This document shows positions 49,408 through 61,038 of a stretch of DNA of 64,000 nucleotides, piece by piece (the stretch's first letter is position 1; each line of letters starts with the position of its first letter). The notes under the pieces are model-generated. The model ran no database searches. It worked only from the letters and a program-made list of their open reading frames with translations, and was not told the origin of the DNA. The position numbers and the translations under genes are program-made. Source of the stretch: Macrotrachela quadricornifera (taxonomy: Eukaryota; Rotifera; Eurotatoria; Philodinida; Philodinidae); the NCBI GenBank assembly GCA_022393335.1, contig JAJEKB010020682.1, forward strand, positions 17,620 to 81,619, written 5' to 3'.

Positions 49408-51358
49408 TTCAGCGCACCTGAGAAGGTGTGAAGAAAATATCTTTATACACCATTTGATAGTGCAAAAAATTCCGTCTTTTGAGATATTACAATAAAAATT
49501 ACGTATAACTGTTGGAATAGAAACTGATGAAATACCACCAAAATGAAAACTTTAATATTTTGACTCAATACTATGGGATCACATTACAATATTATCTTTA
49601 TAACTCTTCAAGAATTAATGGAAATGAGCTGAAATTTTGGATTTGTAGGTTTTCAAACATGATCTTTCATCTTATGAAACTAAATCGTGTTTTTAAATTT
49701 TGCCATATGTCTATGTTTTTCATGTTGGGTGGTCATCTCGCGGATCCTCTCTTAAGTGTAATAAAACGACGTCTTGTTGACATTCTTTATTGAATAAACA
49801 GGAAATGTAAAAATGACAAAAACAACTTGACTCGTCCAGTCCTGCTTCAGTGTGAATTTAATTTCTTTATGAATTATTACCATGATGATTTTATAGAACT
49901 CATAATTATGTATTTTCGAAGAAAACAGTGAGTGCAAGTTTTAAGTCGAGGTTTTTCAGCTCCTCTCCGTTACAGACATCCATTCTCTTACAGTCAGCTT
50001 TTCATTTCAGAAAGACCCCCATTGCGGCTAACACGACATATTAAATGATTGCTGTGGTTTGTCATAGTTCTCTTGCAGCTAAATGTTCGCTTCAAACATA
50101 TCCATTAATGAAGAGTAAGAACATTAAAAAACTAGCAATAAACCAGCTCCTAATTTATATGAACATGTGAGTTCCACATTTTAACCTCAAAGGGGCTGCG
50201 CTAACAAGCTTTTTCGAAGGAAAATAATAACTATAAGTAGTAGGGCAAAGCATTCAAAACTTCACTAAAATTGTATATTGATTAAACGAGAGAGATGGTA
50301 TCAAGAAGGGGAAAAGTTGGCTCCAATCTCTTGGAGTCTCTTGCAGTTCCTTAGAAGACACAATCATCATCGATTTCAACCTTACTTAAGTGTTTCATCA
50401 GATGGCATTATTCAAATTTATCACGGGTAGCTACAAAACAAAATACACGTACCTAAGAAAGAAAGAAAAAAATTAGAAACATAAGTTTTGTTCATTATAT
50501 AAATTAGATTGTACAACCATGTACTACTATATTTCAATATAGTCCAATGTCTAGTTTTGTAGTTTGCTAGGCACAGATCATAATTTAAAGTATATTCTCT
50601 GTCAAATGTAAGTGACTATCTATTTAAAAATATAATGTGTTTTATTCAGTAACTGCGAAAGTAGGAAATGTACAGCTCCTCAATATATGAAAAATAGACA
50701 ATAATATTTATTAATTCTACATTTAAATATGTCAACAATGACCTCCAATATGGACGATGCTATGAACTTCATTTTCATTTTCCAATATAAATAACAGTTG
50801 AAAGCGTAAAATACTAGTATATATTATATTAAATAATACATATTACGACTGAACTTTTGTAATGAGATTCTAGGAAGCTGCCGGCATCGGTAGCTCAACA
50901 TAAAATTGAAATAAAGTTCGTTTTCTTTCATTCGAAAAATCGGAATTTTTATTAGATTATATTCGTTGAGAGTTGTGTAATGCATAAAAAAATAACCACT
51001 TTAACTATTCCTTTTATTCTTTAGAATTTTAATTCAATGATATTTTCAATATTTTTTCACTTCAAATATGGCGAAAGAAATTATCAGAAAATTATTGCAG
51101 TCAGTCCTTTTCTGCATCAGTATTCAAGAGAAAGATCAAACAAATATTTTGAGCAAATCACAATAATATAATTTTATTTAAAAATTTCAATATCAGATTC
51201 GTGTTTCGGTACACAGAAAAATAAAAATATCGTATAGATCAATGTTTCATTGCATCGGACGATTTCACCTATTTATGAGATAAGTTTCAGTCACATTTAC
51301 ATATGCATTGTACAAAAACGATATGAGTAAAACAATAGATTTCCATAGAAAATGTAAA
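49408..51358. other. Intergenic, no gene seen
   Basis: ORFs such as 49527-49793 show no domain or splice support. Sequence is AT-rich without obvious repeats. Confidence 0.35.
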
Positions 51359-51760
51359 TTAACAACCAAAAACGTTCTCACTAGCATAGGCAATATACAG
51401 GAAATCGTCTTCGTCCTTATATTCCTCATAGATTTTACCCATTGTCCAACTCGATGGTGGCATCATCCAAGACTGTTTGAAAGGATTTATGGATTTGAAC
51501 ATTCCTTGCTTTTCATTGTTGACAAAGAGGAAAATACCTTTTGAAGGCGATAGATGAATATGTTTTCGAATGACCATAATGAATTGTGTCATAGTGATAT
51601 CACTTGGAACAAGAAATTTTCGATTTTGAACATCCTGTATTCGTGAGTCAGGTACACGTTCGACGATTACTGGAAGACGATCTGGATACTTCGTACGAAC
51701 ATTTTCAGCTTCTTGTTTACGTGCTTCGATAGTTTTATCTTCTTTCGTTTGAAATTTCAT
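51359..51760 (-). CDS. Atg8/GABARAP-family ubiquitin-like protein with insertion
   Basis: Single exon of 133 codons from ATG at 51760; the upstream in-frame TTG is not needed. The product is the autophagy modifier that is conjugated to phosphatidylethanolamine on autophagosomal membranes. Landmarks: KYPDRLPVIVERVPDSR (24-40), KFLVPSDITMTQFIMVIRK (48-66), PPSSWTMGKIYEEY (101-114), FLYIAYASENVFG (120-132). The C-terminal Gly132-Cys133 implies Atg4 trimming of one residue. Family members are about 117 residues; this one has 16 extra residues between VNN (80-82) and PPSS (101-104), genomic 51461-51514. No splice pair removes exactly 48 nt. The rest aligns without gaps. Closer to GABARAP than to LC3 by eye. 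Confidence 0.93.
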   Translation of the reverse strand: MKFQTKEDKTIEARKQEAENVRTKYPDRLPVIVERVPDSRIQDVQNRKFLVPSDITMTQFIMVIRKHIHLSPSKGIFLFVNNEKQGMFKSINPFKQSWMMPPSSWTMGKIYEEYKDEDDFLYIAYASENVFGC

Positions 51761-51838
51761 TGTATTTGACAAATTTCGAATGAGAATAAGTAATATTAAT
51801 AATGTAACTATGCTTTACCTTTATTCTATACAGAAACG

Positions 51839-51850
51839 CTTATATATAAG
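51839..51850 (-). promoter_or_regulatory. Candidate TATA box of the Atg8 gene
   Basis: The palindromic CTTATATATAAG lies ~80 bp upstream of the Atg8 ATG on the minus strand. Confidence 0.4.
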
Positions 51851-52656
51851 TAAATTCGTCATAAGGAACTTTCACCATCGATGAGTAACATGTAGAATTT
51901 TCTTTTACTCTTGCTTATCGCTTTTTTTCTTTCTGTTTCTTTGTTAATAATACAACAATGACGACATTCTTATCCACTGAAGAAAAGAAGACGATTCACT
52001 TAGTTGACTATAGTCATTTATCTATTCTTTTTTAATATCACGTGGAAAAAGAAAAGCAAAGACAACATTTGACTATGACGCACTTAAAGCTTCATGAGTT
52101 TCAAATAATGCTCTTGTATTCTTATTGTCACTCCAAAAGCTAAAGTTTGAGATACGATAGACTAAAGTACGAAATAACAATGACAGAGCAAATGATAAGC
52201 AACAAGGTAGAAAAAATACCGTCAATTTCAAATAAAGGTGTACATGTTCATCGTACTCATATCCTTACAATTTGTAAGAGATCGTCTCCCGTCTTTGACA
52301 TTCTTAAACAAACGACCTAACTCTCCAATATTTCAGATAGCAGTCATAAATTTTTTCGATCAAATCTACTTTCGAACTAGAAGAAAAAATGCTTTTCCCC
52401 ACAACATGTTTGGAAACCCATAAATTTACTCAGCTCTAAAACATAAAATATTTGAGCAGTTTAAACAAGAAATAGATATTTTATAAAGAAAAACATAAAA
52501 ACAGTTTACAGAATAAATCAAATTTTTACATACATAAACTAACTTTAGTTAAAAATATTTCTTTTAATAATTATACATTGATTTAAAAAAAAATAAGAAT
52601 AAATTAATTATGTCCATGTAATACAAGGAACTAAACCTAATAAAAGACACATAAAA
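51851..52656. other. Intergenic between Atg8 and PLD
   Basis: The 3' end of the PLD gene and the 5' side of the Atg8 gene face this 800-bp gap; both are on the minus strand. No gene or repeat was recognised. Confidence 0.4.
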
Positions 52657-55600
52657 TTACCAATTAATTAAAAAATTCATAATTCTCTTACCAGCACGAG
52701 TATGAAAACTAGGTAAATAATTTTCATCATCAAGAAAATAAAGTGGATATTCAACAATAAAACCTTGAATATCTTTCAATTTTTCTTTTGCCTTAAAATA
52801 AAATAAATTATTCAATTAAAAATCATATTTATTACATATATATATCTATACTCGTATTGGATCCGTATCTTTCATTGGTGCATGAGTATATTCCTTAATT
52901 TGATTAAATTTTCTAACACGATTAGTTGGTAATGTAGAAAAAACTTCTTCATATATAAGTGCATTTTTTCTTGCTACATCACAAAAATAATTATAAAATT
53001 CATCTGATATTGGATCACTTATATCAATATTATTTGGATTTTCAATATGAATACCTAACATCATTCTAAAAAAAAGAAAATATTAATTTTTAATATTCGA
53101 AATTTCCAAAACATACGCAAAAAGTTTTTTTCGCCAACTAGAACAAAATTTTCCTATACGAACTTTTTCTCCATTAAATAAACCTTCTTCTTCTTCTTCA
53201 TGATCATTTATTACAATACAAAATTCACTATCACGATGACCAAGTAATGAACGATCATAAAGATTTGCACTACCACATATTGCCATACGATCATCAATAA
53301 TCATTAATTTTGAATGAACATATATCATTTCAGTTACCTGAATAAAATAAATAGTATATTGAAAAATTAATATATTTGGATATTTTTTATTTACTAAATA
53401 ACCCATAAGAATATCATGTGTTCGTAAACTAAAAAAACTAATATAATTATTTGCTGGAATACCTGAAAATAAAAAAATAATGTAATATATAATCTTTTTT
53501 TGTAAATATTTAGATATAAATTGATATTAAATTTTTGAAGAAAAATTTAATCGAACTTCATCTCTCGTCTTATATACATCTTTTAGAATCCTCTTTAAGT
53601 ATCAATGTGCTCAATAAAGTACAGAAACCGAACAATCTTTGCTGGATAGCAGTTTTCAATTTTTAAAAATAATATTAATTTACCTGCTTTTTCAAGTCGT
53701 TTAAATAATGAATTATCACCTTTACTAATTGAACGCATAGTAAAAAATAGTGTAATTTGTATAGAACTAATATCATCATAAGGTGGTAAAAGTGGAATAA
53801 TAATATAGATTCGAAATTTTTCATTTAATCTAATTTAATAAAAAAAATTTCAAATAAAAAAAAACGGAAATAAAAAATAATTTTTACTTATGTGCTCGTT
53901 CTATTCGTCGATAAAGAGTATCACCTATATCATTTCGAACTTGTTGATCTTGAGCAATACTAATAAAAAATGGATTCTCAATATATATATAATATTGAGC
54001 AGCATCAATCATTTGTATATAAGCATTATGAACAGAAGATTCAATTATTCTAATACCTCCTGACCAAGGTCCAAGAGAACGAACACACTAAATAGAAAAT
54101 ATATTTCTAAAAAAATTATTTTTTTTTTTATTTAAAATAATAATTAACCTGTGCATTAACTTTAAATGGTTTATTTTTAATAAAATCTTTCCAGTTTTTA
54201 ACAGTTAAATCTTCATCATCATCATAAGATTTCGGTAATAGAAATGGATATGAAGGATTATTTGGATATTTTTTACACTTAAACAAAAAAACAAAAAATA
54301 TTAAATTATTCTTTTGTTTTTTGTTGCTTACTTTATGTATATTCCATCGTTGAATAAAATGTCTTGCAACATCTCGAGCTACTTGACCAAAAACAACAAG
54401 TGCTTCATCATGCCATGGCATACGAGGGACTTTTCTTCTATCAATATCATCTAAATATTAAATTTTAGTATAATGAATAATTAGTTTTCAATATCTTCTG
54501 AAGGATCTCATAAAGAAGAAAATATTTTCACCGATTAAATAAATAAAACAATAGTAATTACTTTCTCTATATACATAAGTTGAATCAAAATCTTTTTCAA
54601 ATAAATTACAATAATCTTTTCCAATAAAATATCGATGTTTTGGATTATTTATGTATGGTATTGTAGGAAATGATTGTTGTTCTTCAATTTCTTCTTCTTC
54701 ATCATCATCATTAGAATCTTCTTCGCTAGCAGCTTTTCTTATTATCTAAATAAATTATTATAGAAAATTTTATCATATTTATTTTTAATATTTACTTTAG
54801 CTATTTTACGACGTTTATGAGTATATCGTTTATGTCGTCGAATATTTTTTGCATAATGTTTAATTGATATTCGAGAAGATATTGATGCATTAACTTTAAT
54901 ATTAGAAAGAAATGATTACTGAATGATGTTTTTAAAAAAAAGCGATTTATCAATAAAATTAATAAGAATAATAGTAGTAATGCAATTATTACAGCAAATC
55001 AAATTTCAATATGTTAATTATTAAAAATTGTTATTGTATTTAGTGTATTAATAATATATGCATTAAAAGCATTGAATATTTACTACTATGATCTTCATCT
55101 GTATCTGTTCCTATTTAAAGAATAAGAGATTATGAGAAATAAATAAAAGTAATTAATTGAAATATTTTATTAAATACGAACTTTATAATATTCATCATTA
55201 CATCATAGATGAAATCAAACCATCAGTGAAACATCGATTTTGATCTTTAAAGCTGATTGTTTTATCAAAAGATACGCTGTAAAATTCTCTAGAAAATCAT
55301 AACTAAACCTATTTCTATAGAAAGTTAGAGAAAAAGACTAAATGAATATTATTTAAAACATAAAAAGTATACCCAACTTTCTAATCTAGCAGGTATTTCA
55401 TGTTTATTTTGTAGAGAATTTCACAGCGTATCTTTTGGCAAAATAATTAACTCTAAAGATTAAGAAGAAAAAAAAGGCTTTTACTTAAATGATCAGTAGA
55501 ATAAATGACTCTGTTCTTGAGAAAACGACGGATTAGAAAGTCTAAATGAAGCCTCTCCTGGATCGAAAGGTCTAGTAGTTCTTCAAACATGATTTGAAAT

Positions 55601-58600
55601 GCAAACTACATCAGCGATGTAACATATTTTGGTCTTTAAAATTTCAGTTTATTGCAACTAACTAACTTTAAAAAATATTCGAATATTACAGAAAAAAAAA
55701 TTGTTATCTAGCAGATTAGTATTTAATCAGTCTACTGGCTTCTAATCAATAAAAAATAAAAAATATTTTATTCTTACCTGTCAATTTTGATTCAATCCCT
55801 TTAGAATAAAAAATAAAATCGTTATTGAATACTATTTTTTTTAAAAAAATATTAAAATGCTTTTTACAGTTTTTAGCATTTGTTTTCATATGATGTCTTG
55901 GTCTATTAGCATGAGTTTGTTTCAATGATTTCATATCTTCATTAATTTTATTTGAAGTATTCATTGTTGTTATTATATTACCACTACTCTAGAATAAATT
56001 TATATTAGAAATTTGATTGTTTCATTTTTTAGTTTCCTTTACATTAATAGATTCGCTATCAACTTGTTCATTTAGTTGTGGAGGAATTGTTTTGGCATTT
56101 TCTAATGTTCCGCTGCTACCTGATACTGGTGCTATTTCTGCAGCTATTTCTGATGGCATTTTTAAATTTTTATCATTTTCATCGCCCAAATCAACAAGAC
56201 TAATAATTAAAAAATAGACAAGAAAAAAATCAATTTCAAATTCAATAAATAAATGGCACTCTTACTATTTTAAAGATTTCTTTCTTATTATCCTTACGAT
56301 TAAAAAACTTCTTTTAATAGGGAGATATTACGGTCATTAATTATGTCCACATAGTTTGATAGTGCAGCAGTTTGTATACTAACTAAGTGTACATTAACAA
56401 ACTTTATCACTGTTTCTCTCGTTAATCCTAGATTAAACATGGCTTCTTATTATAGAATATATAAAACATTCCAAGTATTTTTTTTTAAATCCGTTTTTTT
56501 CATTAGAGATAAATGTACGATAGATTTATAAATAATAATAAACAAACTAACTCACCGCATGCATTCATCATCCCACCGACCATAACATAAATCCATTCCA
56601 CCAACAAAAGCTATTTTTTGATCAATAACAACCATTTTTTCATGATGACTCCAGAGAAAAACTCCATTTTTAGGATAATGATCTGGATGACGAATAACCT
56701 TAGAATATTATTAAACATTTAAAAATGAATTTATTTATTCGAAATTATAATATAAAACAGACTTTAATATTTCCTTTTTTACTTATAGAAGTTAATACTT
56801 GTTTTGTATATAAACTGTTTACATTTATAGCTAATGGTACTCCTTTATAAATCAAGACATACACACGAACTCCTGCATCCTATAATATTAGAATAAAATT
56901 TAATAATAATAAATCATACAGAAAAAAAATTTCAAATTTTACAGCTATTCTTCCTAATAATAAATCAAGTCGAAATGTTTCATCATCTGATGGTCTTATT
57001 AACATAATTTCTGGTGAAAGCCACCAATCAGTAATAAAAACTTCTTCTTTAGCTGTTAAAAGAGCTTTAGCTACTGCTTCCATATATGATTTACCATTAA
57101 TAAACCTATAGAAAAATGTTCTATATTAACAAAAAAAAAAATTTATTTTATTTTTATTTTACCAATAAGCTAATTGATTGTTTCGAACAGGTGCATATGA
57201 ATTAAAACGTCTTTCTTCTGGATTAATAAAACATTTTCCTTGTTCTTTTAATCTTAATAAATGTTCTGTCCATTCCTCACAATCACGTGTTGATCGACAT
57301 TTAACAACTAATGAACGTTGTGAATTTCGTATTTTAATACTTTGATAAGTACCAGTACGATGACGACCAGTTTGAAAATCAAACACACAATCAACTAACA
57401 TTGGAAAACGTACTTCACAAGTATCAGGTCGAATATAAGTTATATAACTATCTTTAATAACAACCCATCTATATTTAAAAATTAAGAATTTTGTTTTTTT
57501 TTTTAATTTAAAATAACATACTTTCGATCATGATAAAATTTACGTAAATTATTAAAAAATGGTAAACGAAAGAGAGTATACTGACTATAATAATCATTAT
57601 GTGCACGTTTTAATAAATAACCTTCTTTTGTACTAACGGATATACCATAAACGAATGACATACAACTTACACCGAAAAATTCACGCTAAAATTATAAGAG
57701 AATTTTTTTATAGTTGTTAAATATTAATAATAAGATCAATTATTAATACATACCGTTGCTGGATGATTACGAAATTTTGGATGTTTAAGAATTTTATTAA
57801 GATATTCAACCAAAATTGTCTATACAAAAGAAAAAGAAGCTTATTAGTATAGCTTTTTCAAGAACTAAAAGGTGAAATTAACATTTTATAATTAGTTAGA
57901 ATTAATAGCAGAAATCTTAGATTCATAGAATTATTGTCTTTTGATACTGAGAAAAATTCGATATAAATTTACACTTATATATTAATATGTAAATTCCAAA
58001 AAATCTATTATAGAACTTACACAACGTTCTTGAACACTATCATTATTTATAAATGCTAATCGATCATTTCTTGTTGGAAAACATGGATTTTCATTATCTT
58101 CATCTTGAATTCTATAATATAATACAAATACAAAAAAAAAAAAGATAAATTCAAATTTAAATTATTCTATTTAATACATACTCATCCATACTATTTATTG
58201 ATGTTTCTATTTCAGTCTCAACAAATTCAGCTAATGATTTATGTAAATCATGAAAATCTCGATAACGTTTATATATAGTCCATTCAAAATCTCCATGTTC
58301 TATTGTTATACAATATCTATAAATAAATAAATTCATTATTGAAGAATTTTAAATTAAACTTACAAATATGGATTAAGAAATTCAGTAAAACTTGAATGTA
58401 TATTCTTAGCATTTATAGATTTAACATGAACAGGAATATTAGGAATAAATGTATGTCCATTATCATTATATATATGTGTAACAATAAATTTATCATCTAT
58501 ATTTTAAAAAAAAAAAGAACTTAAATATATATTTATATATTTAAATAAACCTTTTTGTAATTGTTCATTAGATATTTCAGTAAAATTATTATCAGGATAT

Positions 58601-58716
58601 GGTAAACATTCAGTATGTTTTCGATCTGAATGACCAGCATCAGCGGCTAATTCAGCCATGCCAGCTGTATGACGAATTAGAGCACTAACACCATTTGAAT
58701 CATTATGTTGCGACAT
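52657..58716 (-). CDS. PLD1/2-like: Phospholipase D (PX-PH-HKD type), complete, 23 exons
   Basis: Hydrolyses phosphatidylcholine to phosphatidic acid and choline on membranes. Exons, 5' to 3': 58716-58551, 58496-58364, 58316-58182, 58111-58021, 57819-57754, 57685-57522, 57468-57163, 57105-56943, 56879-56763, 56698-56556, 56199-56043, 55988-55778, 55110-55084, 54893-54796, 54745-54562, 54450-54332, 54277-54149, 54087-53888, 53829-53684, 53462-53395, 53337-53117, 53065-52852, 52791-52657. They total 1131 codons, frame intact. PX domain about residues 60-195 (RYRDFHDLH), PH about 200-345, first HKD motif HHEKMVVID (His466), an acidic loop about 495-720, then [20 protein letters not shown], and second [22 protein letters not shown] (His949). 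The C-terminus ends LINW, without the EVWT tail of vertebrate PLD. Both catalytic motifs look functional. Confidence 0.95.
55195..55520. mobile_element. Palindromic element in PLD intron 12
   Basis: Inverted arms share TTTATCAAAAGATACGCTGT and AATTCTCT, against their complement near 55415-55450. The TATCTTTTG...AGAGAATTT motif relates it to the elements at 4757-5691 and 3317-4293. It accounts for much of the unusually long (~670 bp) intron. Confidence 0.5.
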
Positions 58717-60525
58717 CTAAAATATTTAAGTATTAGTCATGTGTGACTAAATGTATATTTATAATCGACAAAAGCGAATAAATAAAGATGTGATAAATGA
58801 TAGGAAAGAACAGAACAGAAAAAATAAATTGCTTTTATTTATTGTTAGAATAAGTGAGTAATGAAAAGAGAAAATCAACGATAATGTTAATCAGTACAAT
58901 AGAATGCACTTTGAGGTAAAAGACATTTATTATATTAAAAAAAGTTGAAATAAATTGTAGAAGGACATAAATCTATTGGTATCTTCGTTTTTTTTCGAGA
59001 TAATTATACATTAAGAAATAATAAGAATTAGTTTTATATTGATCAAGTAAATTCATTACTTACTAATTTTTATAAATTCATTGAAAAATTAGTTGATCTA
59101 TAATAATACTTTCATCTCAAAAGGTAAACAATTTGATAATCTTATCTAAGTACTCAAATGGATAATTTATGTTTAGAAAAGAAAGGTAAAAAACGAAACA
59201 TCATTCATTTTCTTTTTTTCGTTTGTTTTAGTATCATAAAATATAGAACATACAATTTGTTTTATATTATTTTTATTCTTCGTATATTTAGACGAATAAT
59301 AATGATCGAATGAGATGTCACTATAATTAAGTTGTTATTTACTCAACCGATTATCATATCTTATTTTAAACTGTTTATTTTTGTTTTTTAAAATGTCCCA
59401 TTTGAGAAGTCACTTTACTTGAATTTTGATGGTACTTGAATATAAGATGCAGGGAATTCAAACGGTGAGTGAAAGTTTTTCTATTTCGGATTTTTTTTCA
59501 TGTCATATGCTGGAGTATGAATTGCTGATCATGAAAATCTACTGTTCAGTTTTAGCAACTGTTTCTCTCTGATCGAGAAATACAAATGTTTTTTCAGATT
59601 CAGTATGAAAAAGTTGTTGAATTAATTTGAAAGATATTTCAGTTCATTCGGTTTTTTGTGCTGGTTCTGACAGGGTTTCGGATCGAAAATCAATTTTATA
59701 ATGAATTTGAAAAAATGAAAAGTATAAAATCTTACCTATTTCGAATTCATTCATAGGTCGTGTGATAAAGAATATTGAGATAGTAAGATGCCTAAAAGAA
59801 TTTGTGCTGACAGCTCTTTCTTGAAAAATTAGGGTCAATTTTCTGTTCTTTCCAGCTGAAACGATCAAAAATTGAAAACTTTATAACTCAATCGAGAAAG
59901 TTCGTATACACTTTAAATTTTTAGTACTAGAAGCTCATACGGACTACTGATCAATTTGAAAATTTTAGATTGTTTGATCGTTTCGTTCTTGGCTTACAGA
60001 AAATTTGCTTGACATGAAAAGTTTTTCATCTTCTGAAGCTCATTGTTGCCAACTAAATTGTAGGAATACATTATTTGTAAAATGTATTTTCTGTTCAATG
60101 GTTATATATTTATTGCATATCTATAACAACTATCACAAACATTGCCAGTATAACCAAGATAAACAGTCTGTAAATCGTTTTATTTTCTGCTATCATTTTG
60201 TTTATATAAGATTTTTGGTAAAGTCTATGCCCGTCCTGTCGCCTAAAAGTGTTCCATTGTTTTTTATTTGAAATTCAGAAAGAATTAGACAGCATGTTCT
60301 CAAATAAGTTGACTAATTGTCTTACTAGAACTATGTGATGGATTCATTATGACTTTTGACCAACGCTCTGTTGTTTTATCTGTCATAATGAATTAAACTG
60401 AGTTTTTGTTGTTTGTTGGACGAATTTTTTGCACATTTTTCTTTAAAAAAAGCTAAATCAGCGATTGAGCTTTATTAAAGGATTAAAAAAACAATCGAAC
60501 TCAACGAAAAAATTAAGCATTTCTC
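58717..60525. other. Intergenic, no gene seen
   Basis: AT-rich sequence. Around 59480-59560 TGCTGATCATGAAAATCT resembles the arm of the 17029-19125 element. ORFs 59644-59868 and 60005-60271 have no recognisable features. Confidence 0.35.
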
Positions 60526-61038
60526 TCATGTTTCGATTGATACAGTTCGAAAGCCGACAACTCGTTGTCCATCTTTTGTCGTTCCAAGTGCCAAGATGAT
60601 AATTTCTGGTTCATCACCTACTCGATAGACAAATGGATCTTCTAGTTCTTGTCTTATAAATGCTTCTAAATCTCGAAGTTGTTTATCTTGAACAGCATAC
60701 ATTTCACCTGCCACACCTTCTAAATTTAAAGATTGGAAGAATCCTGCTAAATCTTGTCGTTCTACACGTGTTCCAGTTTTTGACCGAGCAAATTTAATGA
60801 GTTGTTCGTTGGTAAATGGAGTTGGAAAGCTCACAAGCTCAAGAGGATAGTCTGATTCACTCGTATACAACAGATTTTCAGCCAGTTCACCAAGTCGCGT
60901 GAGAAGAGGATCATCACTTTTCTTCTCATGAGCTTTAACGTTAGTAGCAACACGGTAACTTTGCACTTCTTTGAAAGAGAGGAGGATGATAATGGCAACG
61001 AGCATAGTTGGGTAGAGTATTGGGTGTTGCCAATACAT
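60526..61038 (-). CDS. NuiA-like nuclease inhibitor with N-terminal hydrophobic leader
   Basis: Single-exon, 170 residues from ATG at 61038 (the longer ORF starts with TTG). Residues about 12-24 (MLVAIIILLSFKE) form a signal peptide or anchor. The mature part matches the nuclease A inhibitor family of cyanobacteria, which blocks a sugar-non-specific DNA/RNA nuclease: ENLLYTSESDYPLEL (54-68), DLAGFFQSL (95-103), DPFVYRVGDEPEIIILALG (133-151), and the ending GFRTVSIET corresponding to the family's AGxSTKVVET. The expected acidic spacer and helix lie between. Bacterial family, no intron and a eukaryotic-type leader together suggest horizontal gain with added targeting. Family assignment is from memory of conserved blocks. 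Confidence 0.8.
   Translation of the reverse strand: MYWQHPILYPTMLVAIIILLSFKEVQSYRVATNVKAHEKKSDDPLLTRLGELAENLLYTSESDYPLELVSFPTPFTNEQLIKFARSKTGTRVERQDLAGFFQSLNLEGVAGEMYAVQDKQLRDLEAFIRQELEDPFVYRVGDEPEIIILALGTTKDGQRVVGFRTVSIET

Noticed and set aside
55746..55964. Separate small gene at 55746-55964
   Set aside because: It is exon 12 of PLD read into its intron; the donor GTAAGA at ~55777 joins in frame to the 27-nt exon.
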